Positions 21,001-33,576 of a DNA stretch of 64,000 nt are shown here, piece by piece. Every line of letters begins with the position of its first letter. Position 1 is the first letter of the stretch. The translations under genes and the position numbers were made by a program. Origin of the DNA: Clitopilus passeckerianus (lineage: Eukaryota; Basidiomycota; Agaricomycetes; Agaricales; Entolomataceae); contig CALYLX010000043.1 in the NCBI GenBank assembly GCA_944990035.1, positions 62,001 through 126,000 on the forward strand. Reading direction: 5' to 3'. Under the pieces are notes generated by a model, which was given only the letters and a program-made list of their open reading frames with translations, was not told where the DNA came from and did not search any database.

Positions 21001-22210
21001 TTTTATTTTTATTTTTTTATATCCAATTATTTATATCCCGGCACCCGAACGCAGTCCGGCTAGTTACTTTACATTTTATCTAGAGATGAAATGAAAAGGA
21101 AAACTAAAAATATGTCCGTCCACTAAGTACGGCAGTGATTATGTAAGTCACCACACTAATTTGTTCCCCACAAGTGGTAGTCTGTGTCAATTCCCAGAAG
21201 GAACCAGAATCACCCATACCCAAAGGCGACGGGTGCAGAAAGCAGCTGGCTTTGCCTAGAAGCCTTGAGTGAATTTCTATTGGAATTCCAGTGCCAAAGA
21301 GCAGAGGAAGTTATCGGCCAACCTCAACCCTTTACAGAATCGCGTAAGGGTGGGTGAGCTGCCGGATTTGCAGCATGACGCCAGTTGGCAGTGCCGGTCA
21401 GCAGAATGCGGACCGCCACAGTGTGAACATATATTGCCCTTAACAGAGCAATTGGAGAGGACATGCCCAAAGTGCCAGCATCAAGGGCATTGGGGGACAC
21501 CGGGGTTTACAACAGCAGCCCAGATTTGGCAAGGACGGCCAGAGAGCAGAGCATTGCGCCCTACTAGCCGGTGCAACTGGACACCCATCAGGGTGTCCCA
21601 AATGTCGAAGAAGACAGTGCAGGAGTCTGCTGTCTTTGAGTTGTGAACAACCCGTGGAGGCGATGCAAGCCTCACACCTTTGAGGAAGGGGGTGGTTGAG
21701 AACTTGGTTTCAACCATGGCGGGAGTGAGCACATCCTCCTGGCCATCCAGAGTGGTGACCAGGTAGGGGGCGTTGATGAACTTGAGATATGACTTGGAAG
21801 TCGGGATCTCACATGAGAAAGCAGGTGTGCCAGCAGGGAATGCTTTAACAACCCACTCTGCAACGATGTCCAGGTCCTCAGGTTTGGGGACTTGGTTGGT
21901 GGCAAGCGCAAAGCCACCCATGCCATGGGTAGCTGACTCGATGCGTAGCTTGGACTTGTGAGAGACCAAGCCGCAATTGACAGTCTCAACAATTGCCTCA
22001 AACAAGGCAACTGTCTTGACAGAGGGGGGAGGGACCACAATCACTTGACGACGTGATGGTCTCCTAGTGGTAGACTTGATCTTCTTCTTGGAAGAAGGAG
22101 CAAGGGGGTTGAGGCCAGTGGCCTGCTTGTGGATGCGAGCAATCTGCTCAGCGGAGAGCTCAGGGTATACTCTAGTAAGGTTTACTAGGGTAGAAATGTC
22201 ACCTCCAGCA
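21001..22210 (-). pseudogene. ORF1-only LINE, type C, with 3' tail
   Basis: Minus strand. A long ORF1 C-terminal part begins GGDISTLVNLTRVYPELSAEQ, followed by SKLRIESATHGMGGFALATN, VVKAFPAGTPAFSCEIP and SPPRVVHNSKTADSCTVFF. Zinc knuckles follow (CPxCWHFGHVLSNC with TGA at x; CSHCGGPHSADRHC). After the ORF comes ~250 bp of 3' UTR and an A-rich tail (poly-T/A at 21001-21020), with no ORF2. The 3' end holds the CCGGACTGC...CCGGGATATAAAT block shared with the other LINEs. It is 5' truncated at 22210. Confidence 0.78.
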
Positions 22211-24190
22211 GCATCTCATCTCACACTATTCGCTCAATATCTCACTCAATTCTGGTTGGATCGACACCAAACTATGTCTGGGAGTTCCTCTGGAGCTCGC
22301 TGCTATGCCTCTAACCCCCGATCTGGACCGATCACATCGGATCCCACTCGGGACGTCGAGATGTCCTCTGAGGAGGATAAACTCAATCTCTGTGAAGGAG
22401 CACCCTGGCAACAGGTCCCTGCTCGTTCTACTACTGCCCCTCCATGCATTAGAGCGCCTCTGGGCATTGCTGAAGGTGAAGCCATTCTTGCTTCTCGCGC
22501 TGCAGCCAAGGCAAAGCACAAAAAGAACAGTGACTCCTCCCCTCCCACCGAGCGCGCTGGCTCTCCAGAAAAGAGACAGCGGGCTGGTACTATCACCCCG
22601 GCTTCTGTTGAACAGCAAGCCCCTCCTCCTACTGAGGAACCAGTACCTGGTTCCTCAGTGCCAGTTTCATCGCCTCCCACCCCCTCTGCCCCCTCTGTGG
22701 GTGACACCTTGAAGCATGTGGAGGAGACCATTCAACTTGTCTCTGCACAAGTTGAATCTATTCGTGAGCAGGGCCTCTCTCTAGAGGTTCCCGCTTCTGC
22801 CAACGTTGGTGCTGCGCTTATTTGGCTTGTCCGGGTGGCTGGTGCTAGCGGTCGTCTTCGCGCGGCGGTTAATGCCAATCCCAACATTCAGGTGGGTTTC
22901 GGCAATTTGGGGGCACGCTCCTCAAATTTGGCCCTCAACCCTCCTCAACCCCCAATCCTACCCCGGGTGGCGCTCCTGCTCCGTCCGCCTCCACTCCCGC
23001 ATCTTCCTGGCCTAACCCGGGTCAAAAGACAGCTCCTCCTCCCGTTCCTCCCCGGAACCCGGCTCGTCCCTATGGGCGCCCTGTCAACATGGCAGGTGCT
23101 GCTCCATCTGGTGGTCGTGTGAAGGTTTTGCCCAAGGGCACCTTTGCATGTGTTGTCGCAACCGCAACAGCAGCTAACGCCGCTGTTGCGCCTGCTCCCT
23201 CCACCCCCACCATTAAGCGCTCTGGCGCTAAAGTGGGTGGTGACATCACTGCTCTGGCTGCTCTGGCTAGGGCCTATCCCAATCTGGATGCCGAGCAACT
23301 TGCTCACATCCACTTGAAGGTCTCTGGCCGTCCTTCTCCTGCACCCAAACCTACCCAGGTTAAGGTACACTCCACTACACGTGGTCCTTCTCGCAAGAGG
23401 ATCCTCGCCATCCCCACCGCGACTGTCAATGCTTCGGTCTCTCTTGAGACTATAGTGGCGACAGTCAATCGCGGCCTCACCAAGAGGTCAAAACTCCGCA
23501 TTGAGACTGCCTCCCTTGGCATGGGAGGCTACTTCATGCACAGCACTCAGGTCCCCAATGCTGCCAACCTTGAGATCATCTCTGAGTGGCTGGTCAAGGC
23601 CTTCCCAGCTGGCACCCCCGCTTTCACCTGTGAGGTACCGCAGTCGCGGTCCTACCTCAAAATCGTCAACGCCCCCTACCTCTCTGTCAACGCCAACGGG
23701 GAGGAGGTCACCCTATCCCGCCCTGCCATTGAGTCTATACTCACGGCAGGTGATACCCTTCACGGTGCGCAGTTGGCTGCTCCTCCGCGAGTTGTTCGCA
23801 ACTCAAAGGTGGCCGACTCATGCACTGTCTTCTTTGAGGTCTGGGACACATGTCCTTGTCTAGTATGGTCGTTCCTGCCTACTTCGTGGTGCAGAGAAAA
23901 GGCCTGGAGTCCCTCAGTGTCAGCGCTGCGGGCACTTTGGTCATACTGCAGACAAATGCCCTGTCAAGGGCGATGTTTGCTCTCATTGCAGGGGGCCTCA
24001 CAATGTGGCCCTCCATCGTCATCTAGCGTCTTGCTGCAAGGGCAATGCCACAGATGGGACCCCCTGCCCTCACTCTGCCAAGTGTATCAACTGTGGCAAG
24101 CATCACTCTTCTGATGACCGCAAATGCGTGTTCTGGAAGAATCACTTCAATATCAACTGGATCCTCAGTCGGTACCACCGTGATCGGGTC
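22211..24190 (+). pseudogene. LINE ORF1 type A, copy 1
   Basis: ATG at 22274 opens MSGSSSGARCYASNPRSG. The protein has a low-complexity N-terminus, a GGDITALAALARAYPNLDAEQ segment, a conserved central domain (SKLRIETASLGMGGYFMHST ... CTVFFEVWDT) and CCHC knuckles (CQRCGHFGHTADKC-like; CSHC). ORF1 proteins of this kind bind the element RNA. The frame slips near 22911 (gap to the intact copy at 31494) and again near 23850 after VWDT. The gene stops at 24190, at its natural last codons (HRDRV), where the poly-T of the next LINE begins. The first ~45 bases of the 5' UTR are missing. Confidence 0.8.
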
Positions 24191-27100
24191 TTTTTTCTTT
24201 TTTTTTTTGTATCAACACCCTATGCCCCCAGAGGGGGCGTCTGACAATTTATATTCCGGTGCTCGTACGCAGTCCGGTCGCAGGTATCTAAGTACATGCA
24301 GTATATGCTAACGTAAGTAAACCGTGTTCGTTGAGTGAACTACACTGAATACAAGGTGCAACAAAGAAAATACCAGGTCGTCCCCCGAGGATAAATCTAT
24401 CAATGAGTATGGTGGCATACAACACCCCACAGAAGCAGCAAAAACCCTGGAGACTAGGCTTGCCGCTATATGCAGAATGCAGTACTGACGTCTAGCCAAG
24501 GAAAACCATGCCAGACGCTATGGCTTTTTTGCGGCGAACAAATTGGTGCGTGCCCAGCACCCAGACAAGATTGTTAGGGTGTGGGGGTGCAGTGGAGCCA
24601 GTGGGCAGCTGTCAAAGGCGATGGGCTCCAGCAGTGGGGGCATCAACGCGGTGTTGGGGTCGGGCCTTGTCGGGTGGACTGCGTCACCGAGGTTTCCTGA
24701 CTTTAGGAAATGGCGGGGGTGGCTCTTGCGACGGAAATGCAAAAGCAGTGGGGTTCCTTTTCAGGAAGACGAGGAAGGTGGACAGCTCATCCCTGAGGGA
24801 ACGACGCTGTCGGCGATGATAGTGTGCACACTGGTGCAGGATGTGATCCCGAGTCTCCAATATGCGCCAATTGCATGCGCATGCAGTTTCCCCTCCCAGG
24901 GCAAACCGATCGCGAAACTCACCAATAGGTGCATGGCCTAGGATAGCACGTGTGAGGTGTGCTGTGTGCGTATTGGATGATCCAACACGACTGAGCCAGG
25001 GTCCTCCTTTGATGTGGGTGGGCCGAAGGAAAGTGCCTTTGCGCTTGAGGCGCAGAAAGTTGTTGCCAGAGTAGGTGGGCTAACGGAGCAGACTAGTCCA
25101 CTCATGCAGCATCCTATCCACAGCGCGGGTCCGGGCATACTGCAGAGATGTCCGGGGGTGCTGACCACTCCCAATGCGCAAGCCAGTGGCTGCCAAGTGG
25201 GCACGGTGGTGGATATCCCACTGCAGACGCGATGGGACATGAACAAAGTGAACGCACCGTGCAGCGTCGTTCACAAACCAAGCACGAAGTTTAGAGCAGA
25301 TGGACAGTGAGTGTCCTTGCCCCAAATGAAGAGACGGATCGAGCGCCAACCGGATGGCCTTGGTCGAGTCTGACAGCACAACTATTTTGAGGCAGTTGTT
25401 GTGTAAGACAGCTTTGCTGATTGCCAGATCAATAGCTGCAAGTTCGGCATCGTCAGAGAGAACTCTTCCGGATGCCATTGTTGATTCCTCTGGCCCAAAG
25501 GTGCCATGGAGGAGGGAGCAGGCAGCAACCGCTTGGTGCTTTCTGCTTTTGGGAACTGATGCATCTGCTGCAACTAACACCGTAGTATCAGTCAGGTCTG
25601 CTTCAGCGCGAATCACATCAAGGTGAATGCAACGTGCATCAAGGCTGTCCTTGGATGCCGCGATGAGAACATCAAGCACTACCCTCCCAGAGTGGGAATC
25701 CAGTAGACGCTTGCCAGGAGAGGCCTCATCATGAACAGAGTTCAGAGGCTCGGAAACGCGTGCTGCATGCACGTCAGAGTCCATATAGATTGTTGCGCAC
25801 TCTGCGCGACAGATTGGGAATAGAGGAGGGAAGACGCAATGTTCCCTCATACTTACGGTGCTTGTCCCCAATGAGAGACAGCATAGGGTGATTGCCTAAC
25901 AGTGTGCCGATGCGCACTTGACCACGCTCGACCAGTTTCCTGGTGTGCAGATGGATAGGTGAGAGACCTGCAACAGATTCAGTCCCTCCACCTGGCGATG
26001 TGCGAAAGGCGCCAGTTATCCACCAAGCAGCCTTGTGTTGCATTTTGCGCAAGTGGCCCATGGCCGTCTTGCACCTTGCGCCATTGTAGAACCAGAGCCC
26101 GACACCGTACGTTGCAAGCGGAAGTACGCATGCATGGTAGAGCAGCCATTTCTGGAGAGGGGTGATGCCCCTTGACGAGTTACCAAGCATGACCATTGCC
26201 TTGACAGTGGTCAACGCCTTGGTTGAGTAGAACTTGACATGGTGGCTAAAAGACAGCGACCGGTCAAAGAAGAAACCCAAGTAGCGCCAGACTTGCTTGG
26301 GTTGGAGTGGAAAGTTGCCAGTGTGAGGAGCAAAGCCCAAATCAATGGCAGGGTTGACATCATTGTGCTTGCAAGAGAAATGGAAGACCTCTGTCTTGTC
26401 ATGTTCCAAGACCAGGCCCAGCGCAGTAACGAGTTCTGTAATAACAGCATATGCTCGCTGAAGTAGAGTGATGTTCTCTGCAAAGGATGCCGACTGAACA
26501 ATGAGCGAGCCATCATCCACATACAGTACGACATGAGTGTAGTGAGCGCAGGAGGAATCCTTTGCTCGAAGAGTCTCATCACTGCAACCAAATAGAGTGC
26601 AGAGAGGAGAGGGGAGAGGGCAGAGCCCTGGCCAACGCCTACGTCAGCTGAATACTTGCCGGACTTGTTTCCGTTCCAGCTGTAGGAAGTATGCCTCCCA
26701 ACCAGGTAGGATGCAAAGAAATTGCAGACTTCAGGCGCAAAGCCCAGTTTGTGAAGTACCAGGAGTAGAATATCATGATTGAGAGAGGGGAAGAACTGAG
26801 CAAGGTCAAAAGCGACCACACTTGTCTTCAACCCTCTAGCCCAACCGGCCTTGACAATGTGAGTGAGATAAACACCCGCATCCTCAGTAGAGTGTTGGCG
26901 CACACCTCCAAACTGGTTGGGGTGGAACACGCCAAATTTCCGCGCTTCAAACTGCATGCGGTTTGCTAGGATCTTTTCAAAGAGTTTCCCCAGTGTGTTA
27001 AGCAACACAAAGGGATGAAACATCTTGGGAGTGGAGTAGTGCAGTTTACCAAGCTTGGGAACAATGGCAGAGCGAGACTCCTTGAAGTGAGAAGGCCAGT

Positions 27101-28338
27101 AGCCAACCCGGAGGCAGGCATTGGCAATCTCAACGAATTTGGTTGCAATGACCGTGTCAACAACCAAGGACTTAAGCTGATACCAAGTAAGGTGATCACG
27201 ACCGGGAGCAGAACTGTTTGAACACTTTGCTAGTTCTTCTCTGAGCTCTGTTACACCAAAGTCCCACTACTCACGCGGTGGGGACTGAGGCACCCCATCA
27301 AGCACAGAGGGATCAACTGGGCGGTCAGACGCCGAGTTGTATGTTGAATCAAGAGCAGCCCAAAGCGACTCGAGAGAATTGCAAGGATCACCATTGTGGC
27401 GAATCGCTTCATGTGTAGGGAGTTCACACTGCTTGGCCCAGCGCATGAGGTCCCAGGGACGCTTGTTGGTAGAAGCAATAGTTTGGATTCTACCATCAAA
27501 GAACTTGCGCTTTGCCACCTTGGTGGTCCTGCGGAACACCTTATAATCAGCGACTGCCCTAGAAGCGCGATACACTCTGACAGCCTCGGAGCATTCGGGA
27601 TTCCACCAGGATTTCGACCTAGTAGAGATGCGAACAGCTTTGGAGTTGTTATCCCAAGCCTGTTTGATAACAGTTGCAAGAGTGCCGGAACAGCGCTCAA
27701 TTGCTTCTGCTGAGTCTAAGGACGATGTGTCCAGCAGTTTGATAGAAGAGGTGAGTTCTTTAAGGAACTCCTCCTCCTGCTCACTGTCCTTGGACAGAGT
27801 GATACACTCTGCCTCCAGCTTTACAGGCTAGATGGGAAGCGTGACAGTGAGAGGAGCGTGATCAGAGAGACCTTTCCACTCAGTGACCACACTATGTGAT
27901 GTCCCAGCAGCACGAGCCAGAGGGAGAAAGAACAAGTCGATGACAGATGGTCTGAGACTGACAGCGTGAGGAAAGTGGGTAGGAGTGCGCTCTGGCAGAA
28001 CGCTAACCTCCAGCCCAAGGTCAAGCGCAACATCGCACAGTTGAGTTGCAACATGATTTGTAGAATCACAGTCTGGATCCCAGACTGATGACTTGCAGTT
28101 GAAGTCCCCTGCCATGCAAAGCATGCGTGGGAGACGAGGAGCATTGTCACAGAGCCAGCAGATGGCAGAACCATCCCCCTGACTAGAGTAGACATTGGTG
28201 AAGTGTATTTGAGTGCCAGCACTCCCATAGAATGTTGTAACCAACACATCATTGTGGTTGGCAAGATCAGTGCGAAATGCAGGTCGCATACCTGCAAGAC
28301 GCTTGTGCACATACATCATAACACGTGGGCGGTCAGTC
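24191..28338 (-). pseudogene. LINE copy with nearly full ORF2 (-)
   Basis: Poly-T at 24191-24208 is the 3' poly(A). The 3' UTR ends with the shared tail hairpins. ORF2 runs from 28338 to a stop at 24492: endonuclease (AGDFNCKSSVWD, LPERTPTHFPH, SDHAPL), RT (APGRDHLTWYQLKSL, FVLLNTLGKLFEKI, FDLAQFFPSLNHD, GQGSALSPLLSALYL), RNase H (VLVAADASVPKS, DDAELAAID, VVLSDSTKA) and a C-terminal Cys/His region. It is dead. A 5-base insertion near 26525 disrupts the catalytic YVDD motif, stops occur at 27830 and at about 27270, and the endonuclease N-terminus is cut at 28338 by the next element's poly-T. Confidence 0.88.
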
Positions 28339-30118
28339 TTTTTTTTTTTTGATCAAAGCCCCACACCCCCAGAGGGGGCGTCTGACAATTTATATTCCGG
28401 CGCCCAATTGCAGTCCGGTCACAAGTACCTAAATACATGCATTGTATACTAACGTAAGTAAAGAACTGTGTTCGTCGAGTGAACTACACTGAATACAAGG
28501 TGCACCAAAGAGCAAGCTAGGGTGGCCCCCGAGGATAAATCTCTCAATGAGTATGGTAGCGCGCAACACCCCGCAGAAGCAGCAAGAACCCTGGAGGCCA
28601 AGCTCGCCGCTGTATGAAGGATGGAGCACTGATGCCTATGCATGGAAAACCATGCCAGACACTTCAGCCTGTTCTCTGCGAACAAATTGGTGTGCACCCG
28701 GCACCCAGACAAGGTCGTCTGGGCGCGGTGGTGCAGTGGAGCCTGTTACAGGCATTTGTCGGCGGTGGCCCCCCACAGCAGGGAGGGCATCGCGGAGGCG
28801 TGTGGGGGCCTTATCAAGTGGCCCACATCGCCGCGTCTTCCTGGCTTTGGGAAACGGCGGTGGAGGCTGTTGCGAAGGAAACACAAAAGTGGCAGGGTTG
28901 TTCTCGAGGAAGAACAAGAAGGACGACAGCTCCCGGCGCAAGGGCTGGTTGGGCCGTCGTTGGAAGTGCGCGCACTGGTGAAGGATGTGACCCCTCGTTT
29001 CCAGTATGCGCCAGTTGCATGCACACACTGTCTCCCCACCCAGGTTGAAGCGTGCGCGGAATTCCCCTATGGGTGCATGACCCAGAACTGCGCATGTAAG
29101 GCGCGCGGTATGCGCATTGGAGGAACCAACACGACATAGCCAAGGTCCACCTTTGATGTGTGTGGGCCTTAGGGAGGCACCTTTGTGTGTGAGGCGCAAG
29201 AAGTTGTTGCCAGAGTAAGAAGGCTGCTGCAGTAGACAAGTCCACTCATGCAGCATTCTATCTACAGTGCGTTTCCGGGCATACCCAAGGGATGTCCGGG
29301 GTTGGTAGCCAGCACCCACCCGCAAGCCAATGGCCGCCAAGTGAGTACGGTGGTGGATGTCCCAGTTGAGTTTTGAAGGGACATGAACAAAGTGGACGTG
29401 CCTGTCAGCATCGCCTGAGAACCAAGCACGTAGTTTGGAGCAAATGGACAGCGAGTGTCCTTGCCCAGGGTGGAGAGACGGGTCCAAAGCCAACCGGATG
29501 GCTTTGGACGAGTCTGAGAGCACAACTATCTTGACACAGTTGTCGCGCAAAACAGCCTTGCTTATGGACAAGTCAATAGCTGCGAGTTCAGCATCATCAG
29601 AAAGGACCCTGCGTGATGCCATTGTGTATTCTTCTGGGCCAAAGGCGCCATGAAGGAGGGAGCAGGCAGCAACCGCTTGGTGCTTCCTGCTTTTGGGAAC
29701 AGACGCATCAGCTGCCACCAACACTGTAGTGTCAGACAGATCTGTGTCAGCGCGAATCACATCCAAGTGGATGCGACGAGAATCAAGGGCATCCTTAGAC
29801 ACTGCAATGATGGTGTCAAATGTAACCCTGCCAGAGTGCGTATCCAACAGGCGCAGACCTGGGACCACTTCTCCATGGACAGGGTTGAGAGGCTCAGAGA
29901 CACGCACAGCATGTGCATCAGAATCCACAACCGTAGAGAGCAAGTTGCCGCGCACGCGTCGCGACAAGTTGGAGAGAGACAAAGGGAGACGCATTGTCCC
30001 TTCATACAGCTGGTGCTTGTCACTAATAAGCGACAGCGTAGGGTGGTTGCCAATCAGGGTGCCAATACGCGCCTGGCCATGTTCAACCAGTTTCCTGATG
30101 TGCAAATGAATGGGCAAT
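28339..30118 (-). pseudogene. LINE copy, 5'-truncated, ORF2 C-terminal half (-)
   Basis: The poly-T at 28339-28350 abuts the 3' UTR. ORF2 codes without interruption from 30118 to a stop at 28636. It includes the complete RNase H domain (D of AADASVPKS, E of DDAELAAID, D of VLSDSSKA, then KLNWDIHH) and the C-terminal CxC...H...H.C zinc region (CACNWRILETRGHILHQC). The endonuclease and RT are missing. It joins head-to-head with 30119-31402. Confidence 0.85.
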
Positions 30119-31402
30119 CCCTTTTGATCTGTTACTACCAGCATCACAGCCACAACAGCAACGCAAATTCGCCCTCAAGCAGCTTGCATACCGCTCAACT
30201 CTCCAGTATAACCGCCTGTTTGCGCTATGAGTAGTGCAGGAGGCAGCAAAAAGACCACCCGCCCGCCAGAATTGCGTCCGGCGCCCTCCACTCCCCAAAA
30301 ATCGCCAGGTTCAACCCTTGGCACATTTGAGGGTGAGATTACCCCTCGTGCTGCTGCCCCCAGCAGTAAGCGTCCTACTCCTACTGATGAGGAGGATGAT
30401 GACTCTGATGAGGACGACGACACTCCCCCATCCGCTCCTGCCTCTCCAGAGCATAAGAGGAGGAAGGACGCATCTGACGCTGCTGTTCCGCAGCCCAAAT
30501 CCAGGACTGCCTCTAGGGCAGCCTCACCAACATTGGAGTTCACTCCTTTGTTTGCTGGCCATGACGAGTTTGTATCCTCTCCTCTGACGCTTCAGGTGAC
30601 TCAGGAGGCTATCGGGGATGATATGGGCGCTATACAAGACTCTCTTGGTGCAATTGAAGCGTGGCTGGACAGTGTTCCAGACACAGCAGTTGGTGAGCTT
30701 GAAGCTCGCCGTGTTTCTGACGCTCTCATTAGTGTCACTGCGCATGCCGCCAGGCTGCAGCTCCTTGGATACCTTAGTGTGGGGGAAAACGATGTCCCCA
30801 TGCTGCGCCAGGTCAGAGACGCACTCAACAGTGTTATTCCTGTCCCTCCTCCCCAGCAGCGCTCCCAGAGCGTTGCTGCACCTGCAACTGCTGCTCCTGC
30901 AGCAGCTGCGCGTTCTCCTCCTGCAACAGGTGGGCATGGTGTAGCACCGGCCTCCCCTGCTGCAGGCAGCTCCCCCTCCTCGTCCAATCCCTCCCAGAGC
31001 GCAGGGACCGGAGTTACTCCAGTCCGTTCCACGGAACGAACTGCCACACATCACAAATCTCCGGAGCCCATGGTGGGTCAGGAGTCCACGTCCCAACCTG
31101 CGCAGAAACCTCGGACTTCGGTCCCTGGACCTGCCCCAGTAGAGTGGATACACTCCAGAAACTGGATGCAGTACCAGCGCCGCTTTGCCCGCCCCCCTGT
31201 GCAAGCACCTGCTGTGCGCAAAACGCCTAATCCGCATGCTGTGCGTGCGCCAAACCCTGCCCCTGCTAGACAGCAGCAGCAGCCACCTTCTACACCGCGT
31301 CAGCGCGCCCCACAGGCGTCCTACGCTGCTGTCGCATTGCAGGCCTCTAAGAAGACTGCAAACACCACCCCTCGCTCTTTTGCAGAGGTATCAGCTGGCA
31401 CG
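30119..31402 (+). pseudogene. LINE ORF1 type B, N-terminal two-thirds, inverted
   Basis: It begins at the element 5' terminus (TTTTGATCTGTTACTACC), with a ~108-base 5' UTR and ATG at 30227. The ORF is open for about 390 codons: low complexity and basic/acidic (MSSAGGSKKTTRPPE..., EEDDDSDEDDD, EHKRRKDAS), a helical segment about residues 120-205, then proline/alanine/glutamine-rich to RSFAEVSAGT. It is cut at 31402 by the ORF1-only element, before the zinc knuckles. With 28339-30118 it has the geometry of one insertion with an inverted 5' part. Confidence 0.82.
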
Positions 31403-31493
31403 CTTCTTGATCTCTTACCACCACCATCAAAGTGGTGATCTCGCACTATTCGCTCAATATCTCGCTCAATTCTTGTCGGATCGACACCAAACT

Positions 31494-33398
31494 ATGTCTG
31501 GGAGTTCCTCTGGAGCTCGCCGCTATGCCTCCAACCCCCGATCTGGACCGATCACATCGGATCCCACTCTGGATGTCGAGATGTCCTCTGAGAAGGATGA
31601 ACTTAATCTCTCTGAAGGAGCACCCTGGCAACAGGTCCCTGCTCGTTCTACTACTGCCCCTCCGCGCATTCGAGCGCCCCTGGGCATTGCTGAAGGTGAA
31701 GCCATTCTTGCTTCTCGCGCAGCAGCCAAGGCAAAGCGCAAGAAGAACAGTGACTCCTCCCCTCCCACCGAGCGCGCTGGCTCTCCAGAAAAGAGACAGC
31801 GGGCTGGTACTATCACCCCGGCGTCTGTTGAACAGCAAGCCCCTCCTCCTACTGAGGAACCAGTACCTGGCCCCTCCGTTTCATCACCTCCCACTCCCTC
31901 CGCCCCCTCTGTGGGTGACGCCTTGAAGCATGTGGAGGAAACCATTCAACTTGTCTCTGCAGAAGTTGAATCTATTCGTGAGCAGGGCCTGTCTCTAGAG
32001 GTTCCTGCTTCTGCCAACGTTGGTGCTGCGCTTATTCGGCTTGTCTGGGTGGCTGGTGCTAGCGGTCTTCTTCGTGCGGCGGTTAACGCCAATCCCAATA
32101 TTCAGGCGGGTTTTGGCAATTTGGGGGGCTCGCTCCTCAAATTTGGCCCTCAACCCTCCTCAACCCCCAATCCTACCCCGGGTGGCGCTCCTGCTCTGCC
32201 TGCTCCCACTCCCGCATCTTCCCGGCCTAACCCGGGTCGGAAGACTGCGCCTCCTCCCGTTCCTCCCCGGAACCCGGCTCGTCCCTATGGGCGCCCTGTC
32301 AACGTGGCAGGTGCTGCTCCATCTGGTGGTCGTGTGAAGGTCTTGCCCAAGGGCACCTTTGCACGCATTGTCGCAACCGCAACAGCAGCTAACGCCGCTG
32401 TTGCGCCTGCTCCCTCCACCCCCACCATTAAGCGCTCTGGCGCTAAAGTGGGTGGTGACATCACTGCTCTGGCCGTCCTTCTCCTGCACCCAAACCTACC
32501 CAGGTTAAGGTACACTCCACTACACGTGGTCCTTCTCGCAAGAGGATCATCGCCATCCCCACCGCGACTGCCAATGCTTCGGTCTCTCTTGAGACTATAG
32601 TGGCGACAGTCAATCGCGGCCTCACCAAGAGGTCAAAACTCCGCATTGAGACTGCCTCCCTTGGTATGGGAGGCTACTTCATGCACACCACTCAGGTCCC
32701 CAATGCTGCCAACCTTGAGATCGTCTCCGAGTGGCTGGTCAAGGCCTTCCCAGCTGGCACCCCCGCTTTCACCTGTGAGGTGCCGCAGTCGCGGTCTTAC
32801 CTCAAAATCATCAACGCCCCCTACCTCTCTGTCAACGCTGACGGGAGGAGGTCACCCTATCCCGCCCTGCCATTGAGTCTATACTCACGGCGGGTGATAC
32901 CCTTCACGGTGCACAGTTGGCCGCTCCTCCGCGAGTTGTTCGCAACTCAAAGACGGCCGACTCATGCACTGTCTTCTTCGAGGTCTGGGACACCCGTCGG
33001 GGTGCTCGCCTCCGTGACCTAGATAGGACACGTGTCCTTGTCTATGGTCGTTCCTGCCTACTTCGCGGTGCGGAGAAAAGGCCTGGAGTCCCTCAGTGTC
33101 AGCGCTGCTGGCACTTTGGTCATACTTCAGACAAATGCCCTGTCAAGGGCGATGTCTGCTCTTATTGCGGGGGCCTCATAATGTGGCTCTCCATCGTCGC
33201 CTAGCGTCTTGCTGCAAGGGCAATGGCAACGCTACCCCTCCAGTGGCTCCTACCCCAGATGGGACCCCCTGCCCTCACTCTGCCAAGTGTATCAACTGTG
33301 GCAAGCATCACTCTTCCGAGGACTGCAAATGCGTGTTCTGGAAGAATCGCTTCAATATCAACTGGATCCTCAGTCGATACCACCGTGATCGGGTCTAA
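31494..33398 (+). pseudogene. ORF1 type A protein, copy 2
   Basis: This is a putative RNA-binding structural protein. The N-terminal ~320 residues are low complexity with a helical section (VGDALKHVEETIQLVSAEVE). The central domain contains SKLRIETASLGMGGYFMHTT and AFPAGTPAFTCEVPQSRSYL. CCHC-type knuckles follow (CQRCWHFGHTSDKC, CSYCGG, CINCGKHH), then C-terminal FNINWILSRYHRDRV. Compared with copy 1 it keeps the frame at ~32130 but has lost 70 bases at ~32476 between two CTCTGGC repeats. It also has a one-base loss near 32845 (NADGRRS against NANGEEVT). It is therefore not intact. Confidence 0.82.
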
Positions 33399-33576
33399 CT
33401 AGCCTCGGCCACGATGCCAACGCCCAACTGGGCGTCCAGCGCTTGTCTTTACATGCCGCCATACTCTATGCAGGTGCCTTTCCACTATGCACCCCTTACC
33501 CCCACCGGGCTCCGCTGAACACTAGTCGCTGCTTGCAGCCATGTGCTCATTTCAGATTTGCACTCTCGATTTGCTG

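Noticed and set aside
22226..22731. Long minus-strand frames opposite ORF1-A
   Set aside because: Shadow frames of a GC-rich coding strand. The same shadows appear at 31446-31945, opposite the other copy.
30227..31438. 403-codon ORF as one intact protein
   Set aside because: The last ~12 codons come from the 5' UTR of the next element; the natural ORF1-B continues with zinc knuckles that are missing here.
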